Assembly: GCA_963742875.1 (NCBI GenBank)
Contig: CAVUNO010000005.1
Span: 124,001 to 188,000, forward strand
DNA from: Bog-532 sp963742875
Lineage (GTDB): Bacteria > Actinomycetota > Actinomycetes > Streptosporangiales > Streptosporangiaceae
Length of the DNA: 64,000 bases
Reading direction: 5' to 3'
The notes beneath the pieces were generated by a model. The model was not told where the DNA came from. It was given only the letters and a program-made list of their open reading frames with translations, and made no database searches. A program made the translations under genes and the position numbers. The first letter of the stretch is position 1; each line of letters starts with the position of its first letter. Positions 29,412 through 38,995 of the stretch are shown in pieces.

Positions 29412-30121
29412 TTTGAGAGCAACGCGGCCGCCGGCGGGACCGACGGGCGCCTGGCGACCTGACCGGCGCCACCAGCGGCAAGCACCCGGCCGTCGTCCGT
29501 CCGCCGAACTATCCGTTACATGTAGTAATCAATCGCAGGGCAACCGTCTTGTGGTTTCCGCGCAGATCGCTCGATTCGGAGCGGGTGGGCTGCTGGCTGG
29601 GCGGGCCGGCTGGCGCCGGGGGAGCACCGTCCAGTCCCGCGGGGCGGCCTGTTAGGGCCGTTGGTCCCAATAAATTGGCCCCAATGAAAATGCCGTTCAT
29701 CGTGCAGGCCAGCGTGGCGACAGGGGACTGGGCAGGCTTGCGGGGATGATGCGCGTACCGCGGGCTGGCGTCCGCCGATCGGCCCTGCGGACTGCTCGTG
29801 ACCGGAACAGCCTCCCCGGCTCGCAAGCCGGTGCAGGACGTGAGGGTGTGGATCTGCCGGTGCTCGGGGCCTGGCGCTCGACCGGCGAGCCGGACTGGGC
29901 AGGCGGAGCCGAGGGACTCGCGGACCGGGTACCTGACGCGTTTTCGGCTGGGTCGCGCCCAGCTGCACCTGCGCTCGTGGCACAGCAACGGCTGGACGCA
30001 GTTCGCGGGTTCGTGCCATGGACACAGGCATCATGGTTTCGGGACGAACGGCCCTAGGAGGCGGCCCGCGTACGGCACAGCTTCGGAAGTGCAGCGATGT
30101 CATCGGGAAGGGGAGGCAGGC
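29412..30121. other. Gap with a possible tiny gene
   Basis: A DosR-like sequence TTAGGGCCGTTGGTCCCAAT lies at 29652-29671, 13 bp before an ATG (29685) that reads MKMPFIVQASVATGDWAGLR and stops. It could be the start of a truncated gene. Nothing else is recognised. Confidence 0.3.
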
Positions 30122-30397
30122 ATGGTGACCCATGGTCCGTCGGGGCGGGATTGGACGCTGGTCCTGCGGCGCCAGCCGGCCCGCGTCGTCGGCCGGCCGG
30201 ACGGCGGCTACACCGACGAGTATGAGCTCATCTGCTGCGATTGTGGTGACGATCCCGACCTGGATTACCAGCAGGTCTCCCCGCAGCTCCAGCGAATCCG
30301 CGGGCCGTACCCGATCGCGGCCGGCGTGGAAGCGTATGAGCAGCACGCCGGGCAGCACGAGACCCGTCGGCCGATGGTCGAGCCGGCCAGACGGTAA
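30122..30397 (+). CDS. Small hypothetical protein with CDCGD motif
   Basis: A 91-residue protein starting at ATG 30122. It reads WTLVLRRQPARVVGRPDGGY, TDEYELICCDCGDDPDLDYQ, then VSPQLQRIRGPYPIAAGVEA. The CCDCGD cluster may bind a metal. A broken paralogue follows DUF1269 copy 2 (35166-35420). The family is common in actinomycetes; its function is unknown. The protein is soluble. No operon partner is evident, since the next gene (SulP) is on the other strand. Confidence 0.7.
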   Translation: MVTHGPSGRDWTLVLRRQPARVVGRPDGGYTDEYELICCDCGDDPDLDYQQVSPQLQRIRGPYPIAAGVEAYEQHAGQHETRRPMVEPARR

Positions 30398-30572
30398 ACG
30401 ATCCCGGCGGCGGGAGCTACCGCCGGTTCGCCGTATCCGGCCAGGCGGCAGTGTTGCGTTGTCCCCGCCCAAAATCCGGCGGGCCCCCGCGTTTCGGCGG
30501 CCAGCTTCACCAGCACGACAGCAGTGCCTGCAGCCACCGGGTCGGTCGTTCCCAGGATGGTCGCCTTTGTCG

Positions 30573-32369
30573 CTAGCTGACGGGTGGTGACGTGGGAATG
30601 TCGGGTGGCGGGCTGGTTCCGGCGTCGGTTCGGCCTGGTCCCTGGAGGTGATCGGTGGCCTGGCCGGCGGTGGTCCGTTCGGCGCTGGTCTGCTGGCGGA
30701 AGGCGGCGACGGCGGATTCCAGGGTGGGGAAGAAGTGGCGTGGGTCGATCGTGCGGGTGAGGCCGTAGCGTTCGATCTTGTCCCGCACGGGGTCTTTGAG
30801 TTCGGCGAATACGAGGCTGGTGCCCTGGGCGTTCAGCGTCTCGTCCAGGTCCTCCAGGACATCGGATGCGGTGGTGTCCACGTCGGTCACCGGTTCGGCC
30901 GCGATGATGATCCATGTGGGCTTGGGCTCCGAGTTGGCCAGCCGCCGTACTTCGTCGCGGAAGGTCTTGGCGTTGGCGAAGAACAGCGGGGCGTCGAATC
31001 GGTAGATCACCAGGCCGGGCAGCTGCTGCGCTTCCGGATGGGTGCGCAGGTCCTGGTAGCCTTCCAGCCCTTCCGCCCGCCCGAGCTCAGTATCGTAGGG
31101 CCGCCACGCCCGCCGGAAGACGTTGAGGATGGACAGCGCCACGGCGATCGCGATCCCGGGCAGCACGCCGAGCAGGGCGACCCCGCCGAATGCCGTGACC
31201 GACAGCCCGAACTCCGCCTTGCGCTGCCGCCACAGCCGTACCGTGCCCGGGATGTCGGCCAGGGACAGCGACGCGGTGATCACCACGGCGGCCAGTGCGG
31301 GCTGGGGCAGGTTCCGGAACAGGCCCGGGATCAGCACGATCATCAAGATGATCAGGGCCGCGCCGGTGACCCCGGTCAGCTGCGTCTTGGCCCCCGAGCG
31401 TTCGGCCACCGCGGTCCGTGACCCGCTGGTGCTGACCGGGAAGCCCTGGAAGAGCCCGGCGGCCAGGTTCGCCGCGCCGATGCCGATCATCTCGCCGTTG
31501 CCGCGGACCTCCTGCCCGGTGCGGGCCGCGAACGCCGACGCGGTGGAAATCGTGTCGGCCAGCGAGACCAGCGCGATGCCCAGCGCCCCGGCGAACAACG
31601 GCCCGAGGTCGGCCAGGCCGACGTGCGGGACGGTCAGCGGCGGGAACCCCTTGGGGAGCACCCCGACCAGGCTGACACCGTGATCGGCCAGGCTGAACAC
31701 CGATGTCGCCGTGATCGCGAGCACGACCATGATCAGCACGGCCGGGAGTTTCGGCAGCCACCGCTGCAGGACCAGGATCAGCACGATCCCGGCGATCCCG
31801 ACCACGGCGGCGGCGGCGACCGCCTCGCCGTGGGCCAGTCCCCTGGCAAAGCCGGTGATCTCGCCGAGCAGGCCCTCGGCGTCGATCTTGAACCCGAACA
31901 GTTTCGGCAGCTGGCCGACCAGGATGGTCAGCGCCAGGCCGTTCATGTAGCCGATCATCGTCGGCTTGGAGATCAGGTCGGCGATGAAGCCGAGCTTGGC
32001 CACGGCCGCCACGATCATGATCGCCGCGACCATGATCGCAAGTAGCGACGCCAGCGCGATCGCCCGCTTGGCGTCGCCGTTGGCGGCGACCAGCGGCAGG
32101 ATCGTCGCGGCGATCATCGGCCCCAGCGACGAATCCGGGCCCAGCACGAGGATCCGCGACGGGCCGAACACCGCATAGCCGAGCAGGCACAAAATCGACG
32201 TGTACAGGCCGGTGATCGGCGGCAGGCCCGCTAGCTCCGCATACGCCATGCCCTGCGGAACCAGCAACGTCGTGAGTACAACCCCCGCGATGATGTCCTT
32301 GGCCAGCCACTCGCGCCGGTAGGACCTAACCGCCTGCAGGCCGGGCAACCATCTGAACACATGTACCAC
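30573..32369 (-). CDS. SulP family anion transporter with STAS domain
   Basis: A 598-residue SulP/SLC26 transporter of sulfate, bicarbonate or similar anions. The membrane part starts WLAKDIIAGVVLTTLLVPQG and contains YAELAGLPPITGLYTSILCL, FGPSRILVLGPDSSLGPMIA and about a dozen helices. A cytoplasmic STAS domain occupies about residues 440-555 (PGLVIYRFDAPLFFANAKTF, then VDTTASDVLEDLDETLNAQG). The C-terminal tail is Pro/Ser/Thr-rich. The GTG start at 32369 reads MVHVFRWLPG. Lack of carbonic anhydrase nearby leaves the substrate open. It overlaps no neighbours; the GH13 gene on the same strand lies 15 bp upstream and may share its transcript. Confidence 0.85.
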   Translation of the reverse strand: MVHVFRWLPGLQAVRSYRREWLAKDIIAGVVLTTLLVPQGMAYAELAGLPPITGLYTSILCLLGYAVFGPSRILVLGPDSSLGPMIAATILPLVAANGDAKRAIALASLLAIMVAAIMIVAAVAKLGFIADLISKPTMIGYMNGLALTILVGQLPKLFGFKIDAEGLLGEITGFARGLAHGEAVAAAAVVGIAGIVLILVLQRWLPKLPAVLIMVVLAITATSVFSLADHGVSLVGVLPKGFPPLTVPHVGLADLGPLFAGALGIALVSLADTISTASAFAARTGQEVRGNGEMIGIGAANLAAGLFQGFPVSTSGSRTAVAERSGAKTQLTGVTGAALIILMIVLIPGLFRNLPQPALAAVVITASLSLADIPGTVRLWRQRKAEFGLSVTAFGGVALLGVLPGIAIAVALSILNVFRRAWRPYDTELGRAEGLEGYQDLRTHPEAQQLPGLVIYRFDAPLFFANAKTFRDEVRRLANSEPKPTWIIIAAEPVTDVDTTASDVLEDLDETLNAQGTSLVFAELKDPVRDKIERYGLTRTIDPRHFFPTLESAVAAFRQQTSAERTTAGQATDHLQGPGRTDAGTSPPPDIPTSPPVS

Positions 32370-32384
32370 CCCCGCCGTGACCGG

Positions 32385-33862
32385 TCATTGCAGGGCGAGG
32401 AGGTGGGATTGCCACGGCCCCAGGTCGACGAACAGCCCGGCGCTGGCCAGTTCGCCGCCGTCCCGGTTGAACACGTTCTGGCTGAGGACGTCGGTGAGCT
32501 GCCAGCTGCGGCCGGGCAGGTCGGGCCAGTCCAGCGGGATGCGTGCCTGGGATGGCCGGCCGGATAGGTTGACCACCACCAGGTGCCGGTCGCCGTTGCC
32601 TTCCCCGGCCCAGGACCAGGCGATCAGGTTGCGGCAGGACTGGTTGTCGGGCCAGCCGCTGGCCTCGAGCAGCCGCCACGCGCCGGCCCGCACCTGGTGG
32701 CTGCCGGCCGCGGTCAGCAGGCGCCGGTACCAGCCGGCGAGTTCTGCGTCCGGCACCTCGTCCGGGCGGCGGGAGAGGAACACCGGTGGCCGCACCCGCC
32801 GGCCCTCGAACTGTCCTTCGTGCCACAAGGTCGCGCCGGGCAGCGTGGCGATAGCGACGGCCGCGGCCCGCTGCGCGTCCCCGGCAAGGCGGCTGGCGAT
32901 GCGGGGCTCGTCATGGTTTTCCAGGAAGCGCACCAGCCTGGCCTGGTAGCCCGGGTCCCCGCGCAGATGGTCGCGGACGCCGCTCACGTCCTGGGCGATG
33001 ATCCGGTCATAGAGCCGCTTGTCATAGCAGAAGTCGAAGCCCTGCTGCTGCAGCTCCCATTCCTTGTCCCAGTAGGCTTCGGCGATCATCACCGTGTCCG
33101 GGTGCCGGGCGCGCAGCTCCGCTAGGACGGCTGGCCAGAACTCGGCGGCCGGCTCGGCCCGGCCCGCTCACCCCAGGTCGCCCCGAAGATGCGGTTGATC
33201 ATCAGCATGGCCATGTCGCAGCGGATCCCGTCGCACTGGCTGGCGATGCCGGCGAGCGTGCCGGCCGTCGCGGCGCGCATGGCAGGGGAGAACGCGTCCA
33301 GCTGCACGACATCGGGCCACGGCGGAAAGTACGGATCGCGGCCATGGGCCAGCACCTGCCCGGCCGCGGCGATCCAGCCCGCCGGGTCGGCCTTGATGTC
33401 GTCCGCCTCACCGCGGACGAACAGCTCCGGGCGGCTGGTCACCCACGGGTGATCGGGGGCGACGTGGTTGGGCACGTAGTCCAGGATCAGCCGCGCGCCG
33501 CGCGCCGCCAGGGCGGCCCGCGCCACGGCCAGCCCGCCGGGACCGCCGAAGCCCGCATCGACGGCGTACCGGCGCACGCAGTACGGCGACCCGATCACAT
33601 CGGTGCGCCGCACGTCCGGCAGCGCCTCGGCGAACGAGGCCTGCAGCCCGGCGTTGGCGTTCGCCAGCGCCAGCCCGGCCGGGCTCCGCTCCCACACTCC
33701 CATCAGCCACACCGCGTCCACCCCGGCCGGGACGGCCGCATCCCAGTCCGCGGCGGCCACATCGGCCAGGGTGACCGGCCGCCCGGACGCCCGGGCCAGC
33801 TCGTCCAGCCACACCGCGGTGTTGATCTCATAGATCACCGGCTGACCCGGCCACCCCGTCAT
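32385..33862 (-). pseudogene. GH13 alpha-amylase family glycosidase with one frameshift
   Basis: The first frame starts at ATG 33862: MTGWPGQPVIYEINTAVWLD. It includes DYVPNHVAPDHPW and the nucleophile motif CDGIRCDMAML. After IFGATWGERAGP, near 33150, the frame shifts. The rest, PAAEFWPAVLAELR, the acid/base motif VMIAEAYWDKEWE and FLENHDEPRIAS, continues to the stop at 32385. All three catalytic acids (Asp, Glu, Asp) are therefore present, so one indel alone separates it from a normal about 490-residue enzyme. Such enzymes act on alpha-glucans, maltose or trehalose. The substrate is not predictable. It lies next to SulP on the same strand. Confidence 0.78.
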
Positions 33863-34041
33863 CGCGCCGCCCCCGCCCGCCCGCCCGCTGCCGCGCTCTT
33901 GATGGCGCCGCGGCCGCCAGTGCGCAGTGCCTCCGCGCTGACGGTGCCCCACTGCCGCTCACTGAGATACGGGCCCCAGCGCCGCCAGGGAACCCCGCCC
34001 GTGTCCGCCTCGTCCAGTCGCAGCCGCTCCGCGCTGACCAT
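33859..34041 (-). pseudogene. N-terminal fragment of an MGH1-like glucosidase
   Basis: ATG 34041 starts SAERLRLDEADTGGVPWRRW followed by GPYLSERQWGTV, the very conserved start of a large bacterial glucosidase family (about 880 residues) of the GH63 type. The homology stops after about 33 residues and an unrelated Ala/Gly-rich end follows. Nearly the whole gene is deleted. Palindrome 34149-34165 lies 108 bp upstream. Confidence 0.6.
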
Positions 34042-34148
34042 CGTGTTCCGCCCTTCCGCCGACGGATCGACTTCGCCCGTTCGTGACACCGCTGTCCCGA
34101 GATCACTCGCCCGGCTGCCAGCCTGCTTCCTCAGATGCCCGTGGCTCA

Positions 34149-34165
34149 TCACCCTGCCGGGGTGA
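34149..34165. promoter_or_regulatory. Palindrome P4, TCACCCTGCCGGGGTGA
   Basis: 17-bp member of the family, 108 bp upstream of the glucosidase fragment start. Confidence 0.6.
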
Positions 34166-34224
34166 ATTGCGCTAGTGCGTCCACTGCTGTTGCGGCGATG
34201 GCCGCTCCACCGATGATGTTCGTC

Positions 34225-34400
34225 CTGGGCCGTCAGCGTGGCCTGGCCTGGGGCGCGCTGTTCGTCAGCGCGGTCTCCCTGGCGATCGCGGCCATCCCGG
34301 AGGCCCTGCCCACCGTGGCGCAGACGATTCTGTCGATCGGCGGTGTCGACTTGAGCAAGGACCGCAACACAGTCCCCGGCCAAACTCACCCGCGTCCCCG
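34225..34400 (+). pseudogene. Fragment of a cation-transporting P-type ATPase
   Basis: Reads FVSAVSLAIAAIPEALPTVA then QTILSIGGVDLSK. This is the fourth membrane helix of P-type ATPases (PEGLP/PEALP ion-site motif) and the start of the stalk. The phosphorylation motif DKTGT that should follow is missing. The fragment could derive from the gene whose ends remain at 38996-39550. Confidence 0.55.
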
Positions 34401-34407
34401 GCCAAAC

Positions 34408-34425
34408 TCACCCGCCCAGGGGTGA
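34408..34425. promoter_or_regulatory. Palindrome P5, TCACCCGCCCAGGGGTGA
   Basis: Member of the palindrome family, 157 bp upstream of DUF1269 copy 2. A half site, ACTCACCCGCG, occurs just before it at about 34385. Confidence 0.6.
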
Positions 34426-34581
34426 GGGATCAATGGCGCGCCGACAGCATAATTAACAGGTGTCCCGCGCCCTCAGAACACCAGGACAAGCACCCGACGT
34501 GCTCGGGCCACCCTCAAGTAGCAGCACTGTCCGGCGCCCCAACAGCAGCAAATAACACCGACGCATGAGAAGGAGAACGCC

Positions 34582-35082
34582 ATGGCTGATCTGATCGCGA
34601 TCGGATATCCCGACGAGGCCACCGCCGAGGCCGCCGCCGATGAGGCACGCCGGCTCGCTCAGGACCTCATCATCCAGCCCGACGCCATCGCCGTGATCGT
34701 CCGGGACGCCAGCGGCGACTACCACGTCCACACCCAGCACCACCTGGTCGGCCGCGGGGCGACCTGGGGCATGTTCTGGGGCCTGCTGTTCGGGCTGCTG
34801 TTCTTCATCCCCGTCTTCGGGATCGCCATCGGCGCCGGGATGGGTGCGCTGATGGGCAAGATCACCAAGTCCGGCATCGACAAGCAGTTCCAGGACCAGG
34901 TGCGCGGCATGGTGCAGCCGGGCACCTCGGCGCTGTTCCTCATGCTGGAGAAGGTCACCCCGGACAAGGCCATCGAGGCGATGAGCAAGTTCGGCGGCAC
35001 GGTGCTGAAGACCTCCCTGTCCAAGGAGGGCGAGAAGGAACTGCAGGACGCGCTGCACGGCAGCCAGACAGCCGCGCAGTAG
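34582..35082 (+). CDS. DUF1269 family membrane protein (copy 2)
   Basis: A 166-residue paralogue of the protein at 15659-16156, differing at about 20 positions. It has the same N-terminal fold (MADLIAIGYPDEATAEAAAD), the same hairpin (TWGMFWGLLFGLLFFIPVFG) and the same C-terminal half (GTSALFLMLEKVTPDKAIEA). GAGAAGGAGAACGCC precedes the ATG. Both copies have a palindrome of the same family upstream (157 bp here, 176 bp for copy 1). The two are therefore probably coregulated. A broken small gene of the CDCGD family follows 83 bp later. Confidence 0.82.
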   Translation: MADLIAIGYPDEATAEAAADEARRLAQDLIIQPDAIAVIVRDASGDYHVHTQHHLVGRGATWGMFWGLLFGLLFFIPVFGIAIGAGMGALMGKITKSGIDKQFQDQVRGMVQPGTSALFLMLEKVTPDKAIEAMSKFGGTVLKTSLSKEGEKELQDALHGSQTAAQ

Positions 35083-35165
35083 TCCGCGCGAGCCCACACC
35101 GCAGTTGGCTCCCGCCCCTCCCGCCCAGGCCGTGGAGGCACAGACCGCTGCAAGAGGAGGTAGCC

Positions 35166-35420
35166 GTGCGGACGCATAATCAGCCTGGGCTGGGTGGCCG
35201 GTGGTGCTGCGGCGCCAGCCAGCCCGCGTCGTCCAGGGGCCGAGTGCAAGGCGGCTATACCGACGCGCGTATGAGCTCGTCTGCTGTGACTGCGGTGACC
35301 ATCCCGACCTGGATTACCGCGACGTCTCACCTGAGCGCCAGCGAATCCGCGGGCCGTACTCGATTGCTGCGGGCGTCGCGGCATATGAGGTCCACGTGAA
35401 CGTGTACCACAGCCAGCAGC
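35166..35420 (+). pseudogene. Broken paralogue of the small CDCGD-motif protein
   Basis: In one frame the sequence begins MRTHNQPGLGGRW. In a second it continues VLRRQPARVV and RAYELVCCDCGDHPDLDYRD, VSPERQRIRGPYSIAAGVAA, matching the gene at 30122. At least two indels separate the start from the body. The end runs into the MFS upstream region. Confidence 0.6.
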
Positions 35421-35483
35421 CGGGCCAGGCAGTACATGATGCCGGCAGAGGCCCAGCTTGTGCTGGTGGGGATGAGGGCCGCG

Positions 35484-36992
35484 ATGACTGACACGAGCGA
35501 GTCGAAGGCGGGCGCGGCGGCCCGGGCGATGATTCTGCCGCTGGCGCTGGCGCAGTTCATCGCCAGTTACGCGGCCACGAACATGAACGTGGCGATCAGC
35601 GCGATCGCCACGGACCTGGGCACGACCGTGGCCGGGGTGCAGACGGCGATCACGCTGTTCACCCTGACGATGGCGGCGCTGATGATCCCGGGCAGCAAGC
35701 TGACCGACATCTGGGGCCGCAAACGCTGCTTCATGATCGGCTTGGGCGTCTACGCCGTCGGCGGCTTGCTGGCGGCGCTGTCGCAGGGACTCCCGCAGCT
35801 GATCATCGGGTACTCGCTGCTGGAGGGTGTGGGCTCGGCGCTGATGATCCCGCCCATCTACATCCTGGTCACCGTCACCTTCCCCGACGTCAAGTCGCGG
35901 GCCCGCTACTTCGGCGTGGTCAGCGGTGCGGGCGGGCTGGGCGCCGCGGCCGGGCCGCTGATCGGCGGCCTGGTGACCAGCGCGATCAGCTGGCGTGCCT
36001 CGTTCGGCCTGCAGGTCCTGGTCGTGGCCTGGATCATTCTGCTCGCCCGCAAGATCACCGACCCGGCCCAGCCCGGGCCCAAGCCGCGGTTTGACCTGAC
36101 CGGGGCGGTGCTGTCCGCCGCCGGGCTGTTCTTCGTGGTGCTCGGGCTGCTGCAGTCGCGGACCTACGGCTTCGGCAAGTCGCGGCAGAACTTCACCATC
36201 GGTGGCACGGTGGTCATCCCCAAGGGGTCGATCTCCCCGGTGTGGCTGTTCGTGGCCATTGGTGCGCTGTTCCTGCTGTGGTTCTTCCTGCACGTGCGGT
36301 TCAGTGAGAAAAAGGGCAAGGGCGTGCTGCTGCCGCTGCGGCTGTTCCGCAACAAGGTCGCCAATCTGGGGTTGGGCACCCAGACGATCCAGTGGCTGAT
36401 CCTGCAGGGGTCCTTCTTCGCGGTCTCGGTGTACCTGCAGGAGGTCAACCACTACAGCGCGATCCAGACCGGGCTGCTGCTTACCCCGGCCACCATCGGG
36501 ATCCTGGCCGCCTCGGCCGGTGCCGGCCGGTTCGCCCGGCGCCATCCGCAGCGGTGGCTGATCATCGCCGGGTTCCTGGTCACCGCGGTCGGCATGATCT
36601 TGCTGCTGGTCCTGGTCCGGGCGCACGCGGGCATCTGGCGGTGGATACCCGGGCTGCTGCTGTTCGGCGCCGGGGTCGGGACCATGCTGACGTCCTCGGT
36701 CAACGTGGTCCAGTCGAGCTTCCCCGACCGGGATCAGGGTGAGATCTCCGGCCTGTCCCGCAGCGTCTCCAACCTGGGATCCTCCCTCGGCACCGCCCTG
36801 GTCGGCTCGGTCCTGGTCGCCGTCAAGCTGCCTGAGGGAAGGCCCTTCGCCGTCGCCCTCACGATGATGCTCGTGTTCACCCTTATCGGCCTGGTCCTCG
36901 CCGTCCTCATCCCCCGCAAGCCAATCGAGGCCACGACGACACCAAGCCCAGGCACGGCTACGGCAAGTTCAGGCAAGGCACCCACGACATGA
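35484..36992 (+). CDS. MFS drug/metabolite exporter, DHA2 (14-TM) type
   Basis: A 502-residue proton-coupled transporter of the DHA2 family. The N-terminal half contains LAQFIASYAATNMNVAISAI and the loop 2-3 signature GSKLTDIWGRKRCFMIGLGV. The motif-C-like stretch GVVSGAGGLGAAAGPLIGGL follows. The second half continues to GEISGLSRSVSNLGSSLGTA and a last helix FTLIGLVLAVLIPRKP. A Ser/Thr/Pro tail ends the protein. ATG 35484 (MTDTSESKAGAAARAMILPL) is preferred over the ATG at 35436. No regulator sits beside it. A decayed paralogue is at 22150-22440. Substrate unknown. Confidence 0.85.
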   Translation: MTDTSESKAGAAARAMILPLALAQFIASYAATNMNVAISAIATDLGTTVAGVQTAITLFTLTMAALMIPGSKLTDIWGRKRCFMIGLGVYAVGGLLAALSQGLPQLIIGYSLLEGVGSALMIPPIYILVTVTFPDVKSRARYFGVVSGAGGLGAAAGPLIGGLVTSAISWRASFGLQVLVVAWIILLARKITDPAQPGPKPRFDLTGAVLSAAGLFFVVLGLLQSRTYGFGKSRQNFTIGGTVVIPKGSISPVWLFVAIGALFLLWFFLHVRFSEKKGKGVLLPLRLFRNKVANLGLGTQTIQWLILQGSFFAVSVYLQEVNHYSAIQTGLLLTPATIGILAASAGAGRFARRHPQRWLIIAGFLVTAVGMILLLVLVRAHAGIWRWIPGLLLFGAGVGTMLTSSVNVVQSSFPDRDQGEISGLSRSVSNLGSSLGTALVGSVLVAVKLPEGRPFAVALTMMLVFTLIGLVLAVLIPRKPIEATTTPSPGTATASSGKAPTT

Positions 36993-37108
36993 CAGCCGAC
37001 GCGGCGATGTCGGCCTCGGCCGCCATCGCCGCAGACCACCCGATGTCCGTGCCGGCCCACGAGACGGGGCTTGCGGCGTGCATCGGCAACTGGTGACAGA
37101 GGGACACG

Positions 37109-37324
37109 ATGCGCTGGTGGATACGACGTAGACCGGACGGCACACCCGTTAGCACCACCGCATCCTTGGACGGAACAGGCACGCCCGGCCGCCTCCTGCC
37201 CACTAGTCGCCTCGAAGCATTCTTCGACGGCGTGTTGGCGATCGTCATCACTCATCTCATCCTGGAACTCCACGTGCCGACCGGACCGGAGGCCTTGGTG
37301 GGGGGACTCGGCCGTCGTACTTGA
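37109..37324 (+). pseudogene. N-terminal fragment of a TMEM175-like potassium channel
   Basis: Reads TSRLEAFFDGVLAIVITHLI then LELHVPTG, the first-helix signature of the TMEM175/DUF1211 family (RxEAFSDGVxAIxIT). It ends after that helix and runs out of frame into the next gene. The rest of the channel is missing. Confidence 0.6.
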
Positions 37325-37967
37325 CCTTGTCCTGATCGGCTTGGCGATAGCGCTCGACCCGCTGCCGTTGACGGCATTCCTCGTCGTGCTGCCCGCAAAG
37401 CGGGGCGTGAAAAAAGGCGCGGCGTTCGTACTTGGCTGGCTGGCGTCCCTTGCCATTGTGGTGACGGTCACAGTACTCACCACTGGCAACAATCCTCCCG
37501 AGCCGGACACGGCGCCCTCACTCGCGGACCTGGCGGTGAAGATCGCCATCGGGGTCGGCCTTGTCGCGATTGCGGTCCGGCAGCGCCGCAGGATGGAGCG
37601 GCCGAAGAAGCCGAAGAAGCCACCGAAGTGGCAGGCGCACGTGGACAACATGTCCCCGTGGTTCGCCATGGGCCTTGCCCCCGCGCTCCAGCCATGGGTT
37701 CTGATCGGCGCGGGCGCTGCCACGGTCGTGGAAGCCAAACTGTCCAGTGCCGGGAGCTACCTCGCGCTGTTCCTGTTCTGCGTCCTAGCCTCGGCGTCCT
37801 ACCTCGCCATGGAGATCTACGCCGGTTTCAAGCCCGGCGAGAGCCAGGCATTCCTGACCAGGCTCAGGACCTGGATAGACATTCACACCGATCAGGTGAT
37901 CATCTGGGGGAGCCTGATCATCGGCTTTTGGCTCATCGCGTACAGCATTTACCTGGTCGTGATCTGA
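37315..37967 (+). CDS. GAP/LysE-like six-helix membrane protein
   Basis: About 215 residues in frame to the stop at 37967. Membrane segments: LVLIGLAIALDPLPLTAFLV, AAFVLGWLASLAIVVTVTVL, LAVKIAIGVGLVAIAVRQRR, then a basic cytoplasmic loop rich in KKPKKP. The second half has MGLAPALQPWVLIGAGAATV, LALFLFCVLASASYLAMEIY and the last helix IIWGSLIIGFWLIAYSIYLV. The fold is that of GAP (Sap-like) proteins, relatives of LysE exporters. There is no good start codon. The frame enters directly from the TMEM175 fragment, as if the original start had been lost at a deletion junction (near 37315). Expression is therefore doubtful. Confidence 0.6.
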
Positions 37968-38060
37968 GACTGCCCCGGATCAGTGGTGATGGAACGTCGT
38001 GGATAACACCCATGGCCGGCACCAGCGAAGCTGGGCCCCGCTGTGCGAAGCGGTAGGGAA

Positions 38061-38078
38061 TCACCCGCGGAGGGGTGA
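38061..38078. promoter_or_regulatory. Palindrome P6, TCACCCGCGGAGGGGTGA
   Basis: Member of the palindrome family, about 110 bp upstream of the membrane-protein remnant at 38184. Confidence 0.6.
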
Positions 38079-38183
38079 CGCACCCGGGAACAGCTCCCGC
38101 GCAACCTGGCATAAGGCATCGCGGCGAGCGGCGAAGTCCAGCGGGAGCCGGCCGCGAAAAACGTGAGGCGGCGCCGGCCCGCG

Positions 38184-38512
38184 GGATACACGGTGCCATC
38201 ATCACGGCGGCGATCCTGGACACCGCTGGGGGCGCCTGTCCGCCACTGCGCTGGTGATCTCGGTCGTGGTCACGTTGCTGGTGTACTGGCTCGCGGAGGA
38301 GTACACCGAGGTGCTGGGTGAGCAGGTGGAAGGGGGTCGCCTGCCCAGCGGGGCATCCATCTGGGGAGCGCTGGCCGCGACCTGGCCGATGGTCACCGCG
38401 TCTTACCTGCCGCTGCTCGCACTGGTGCTGGCCCGGCTGGCCGGGGCCTCTGCCCTCACGGCCGCTAACGTTGGGCTAGTCGCAGCGATTGTCCTGCTGA
38501 CGTTCCATGGCT
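38184..38512 (+). pseudogene. Remnant of a membrane protein, copy A
   Basis: Begins GAIITAAILDTAGG. Then, after loss of one G, it continues in another frame as VISVVVTLLVYWLAEEYTEV, LGEQVEGGRLPSGASIWGAL, and AANVGLVAAIVLLTFHGWLA. It stops being homologous at 38512, where the arginine deiminase fragment begins on the other strand. A second copy of its N-terminal part lies at 41958-42118. The family is an unnamed actinomycete membrane protein with four to five helices. Confidence 0.6.
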
Positions 38513-38892
38513 GGCTGGCCAGCCGGGGCGACGTCGGCCTTGGTGATCCCGCCGATCAGGAACTCCGCCGCCAGCGCCGGATCGGCCGACCCGACCCACT
38601 CGGCGGCCCGCTGGGCGGCGGTGATGCCGACCTCGCGCTCATTCAGGATGTGCGCGCACACCCATTCTTTGGCCTCAGGCTTGACCAGCGCCTCGGCCAG
38701 CAGACGCTCGGCTTCGAATACCTCGACGCCGCGCTCCCGCATCACCTCGCAGAACATGTCATGCTCGGCCTTTGCCCGCGCCACCCACAGCACATCGTCG
38801 AACAGCAGTTCCCCGGCATTGGACGGGGTCAGGCGGGTGTGCTCAAGCCCCGGCCGGTGCACCATGATCCGGCGCAGCCTGCCCACCTCGGA
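38512..38892 (-). pseudogene. N-terminal fragment of arginine deiminase
   Basis: Reads GRLRRIMVHRPGLEHTRLTP, ELLFDDVLWVARAKAEHDMF, then VCAHILNEREVGITAAQRAA and FLIGGITKADVAP. This is the first third of arginine deiminase (ArcA), which converts arginine to citrulline and ammonia. The catalytic Cys, His and C-terminal domain are missing, and the original start codon has been lost. The fragment ends exactly at the end of the convergent membrane-protein remnant, so one recombination joined both. Confidence 0.75.
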
Positions 38893-38995
38893 GTGCGCTC
38901 CAAAGCGACACAGCGATCACCTCGTTACTTGGCCGATGTTTCCCTGGCCTTTCCTTGGACCCTGTTTTTTGCCGCCCTTTGGAAGAGCATTGTTG

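Noticed and set aside
34719..36626. 635-residue open frame antisense to DUF1269 and the MFS gene
   Set aside because: His/Gln/Asp-rich product without any family signature; explained by codon bias of the genes opposite.
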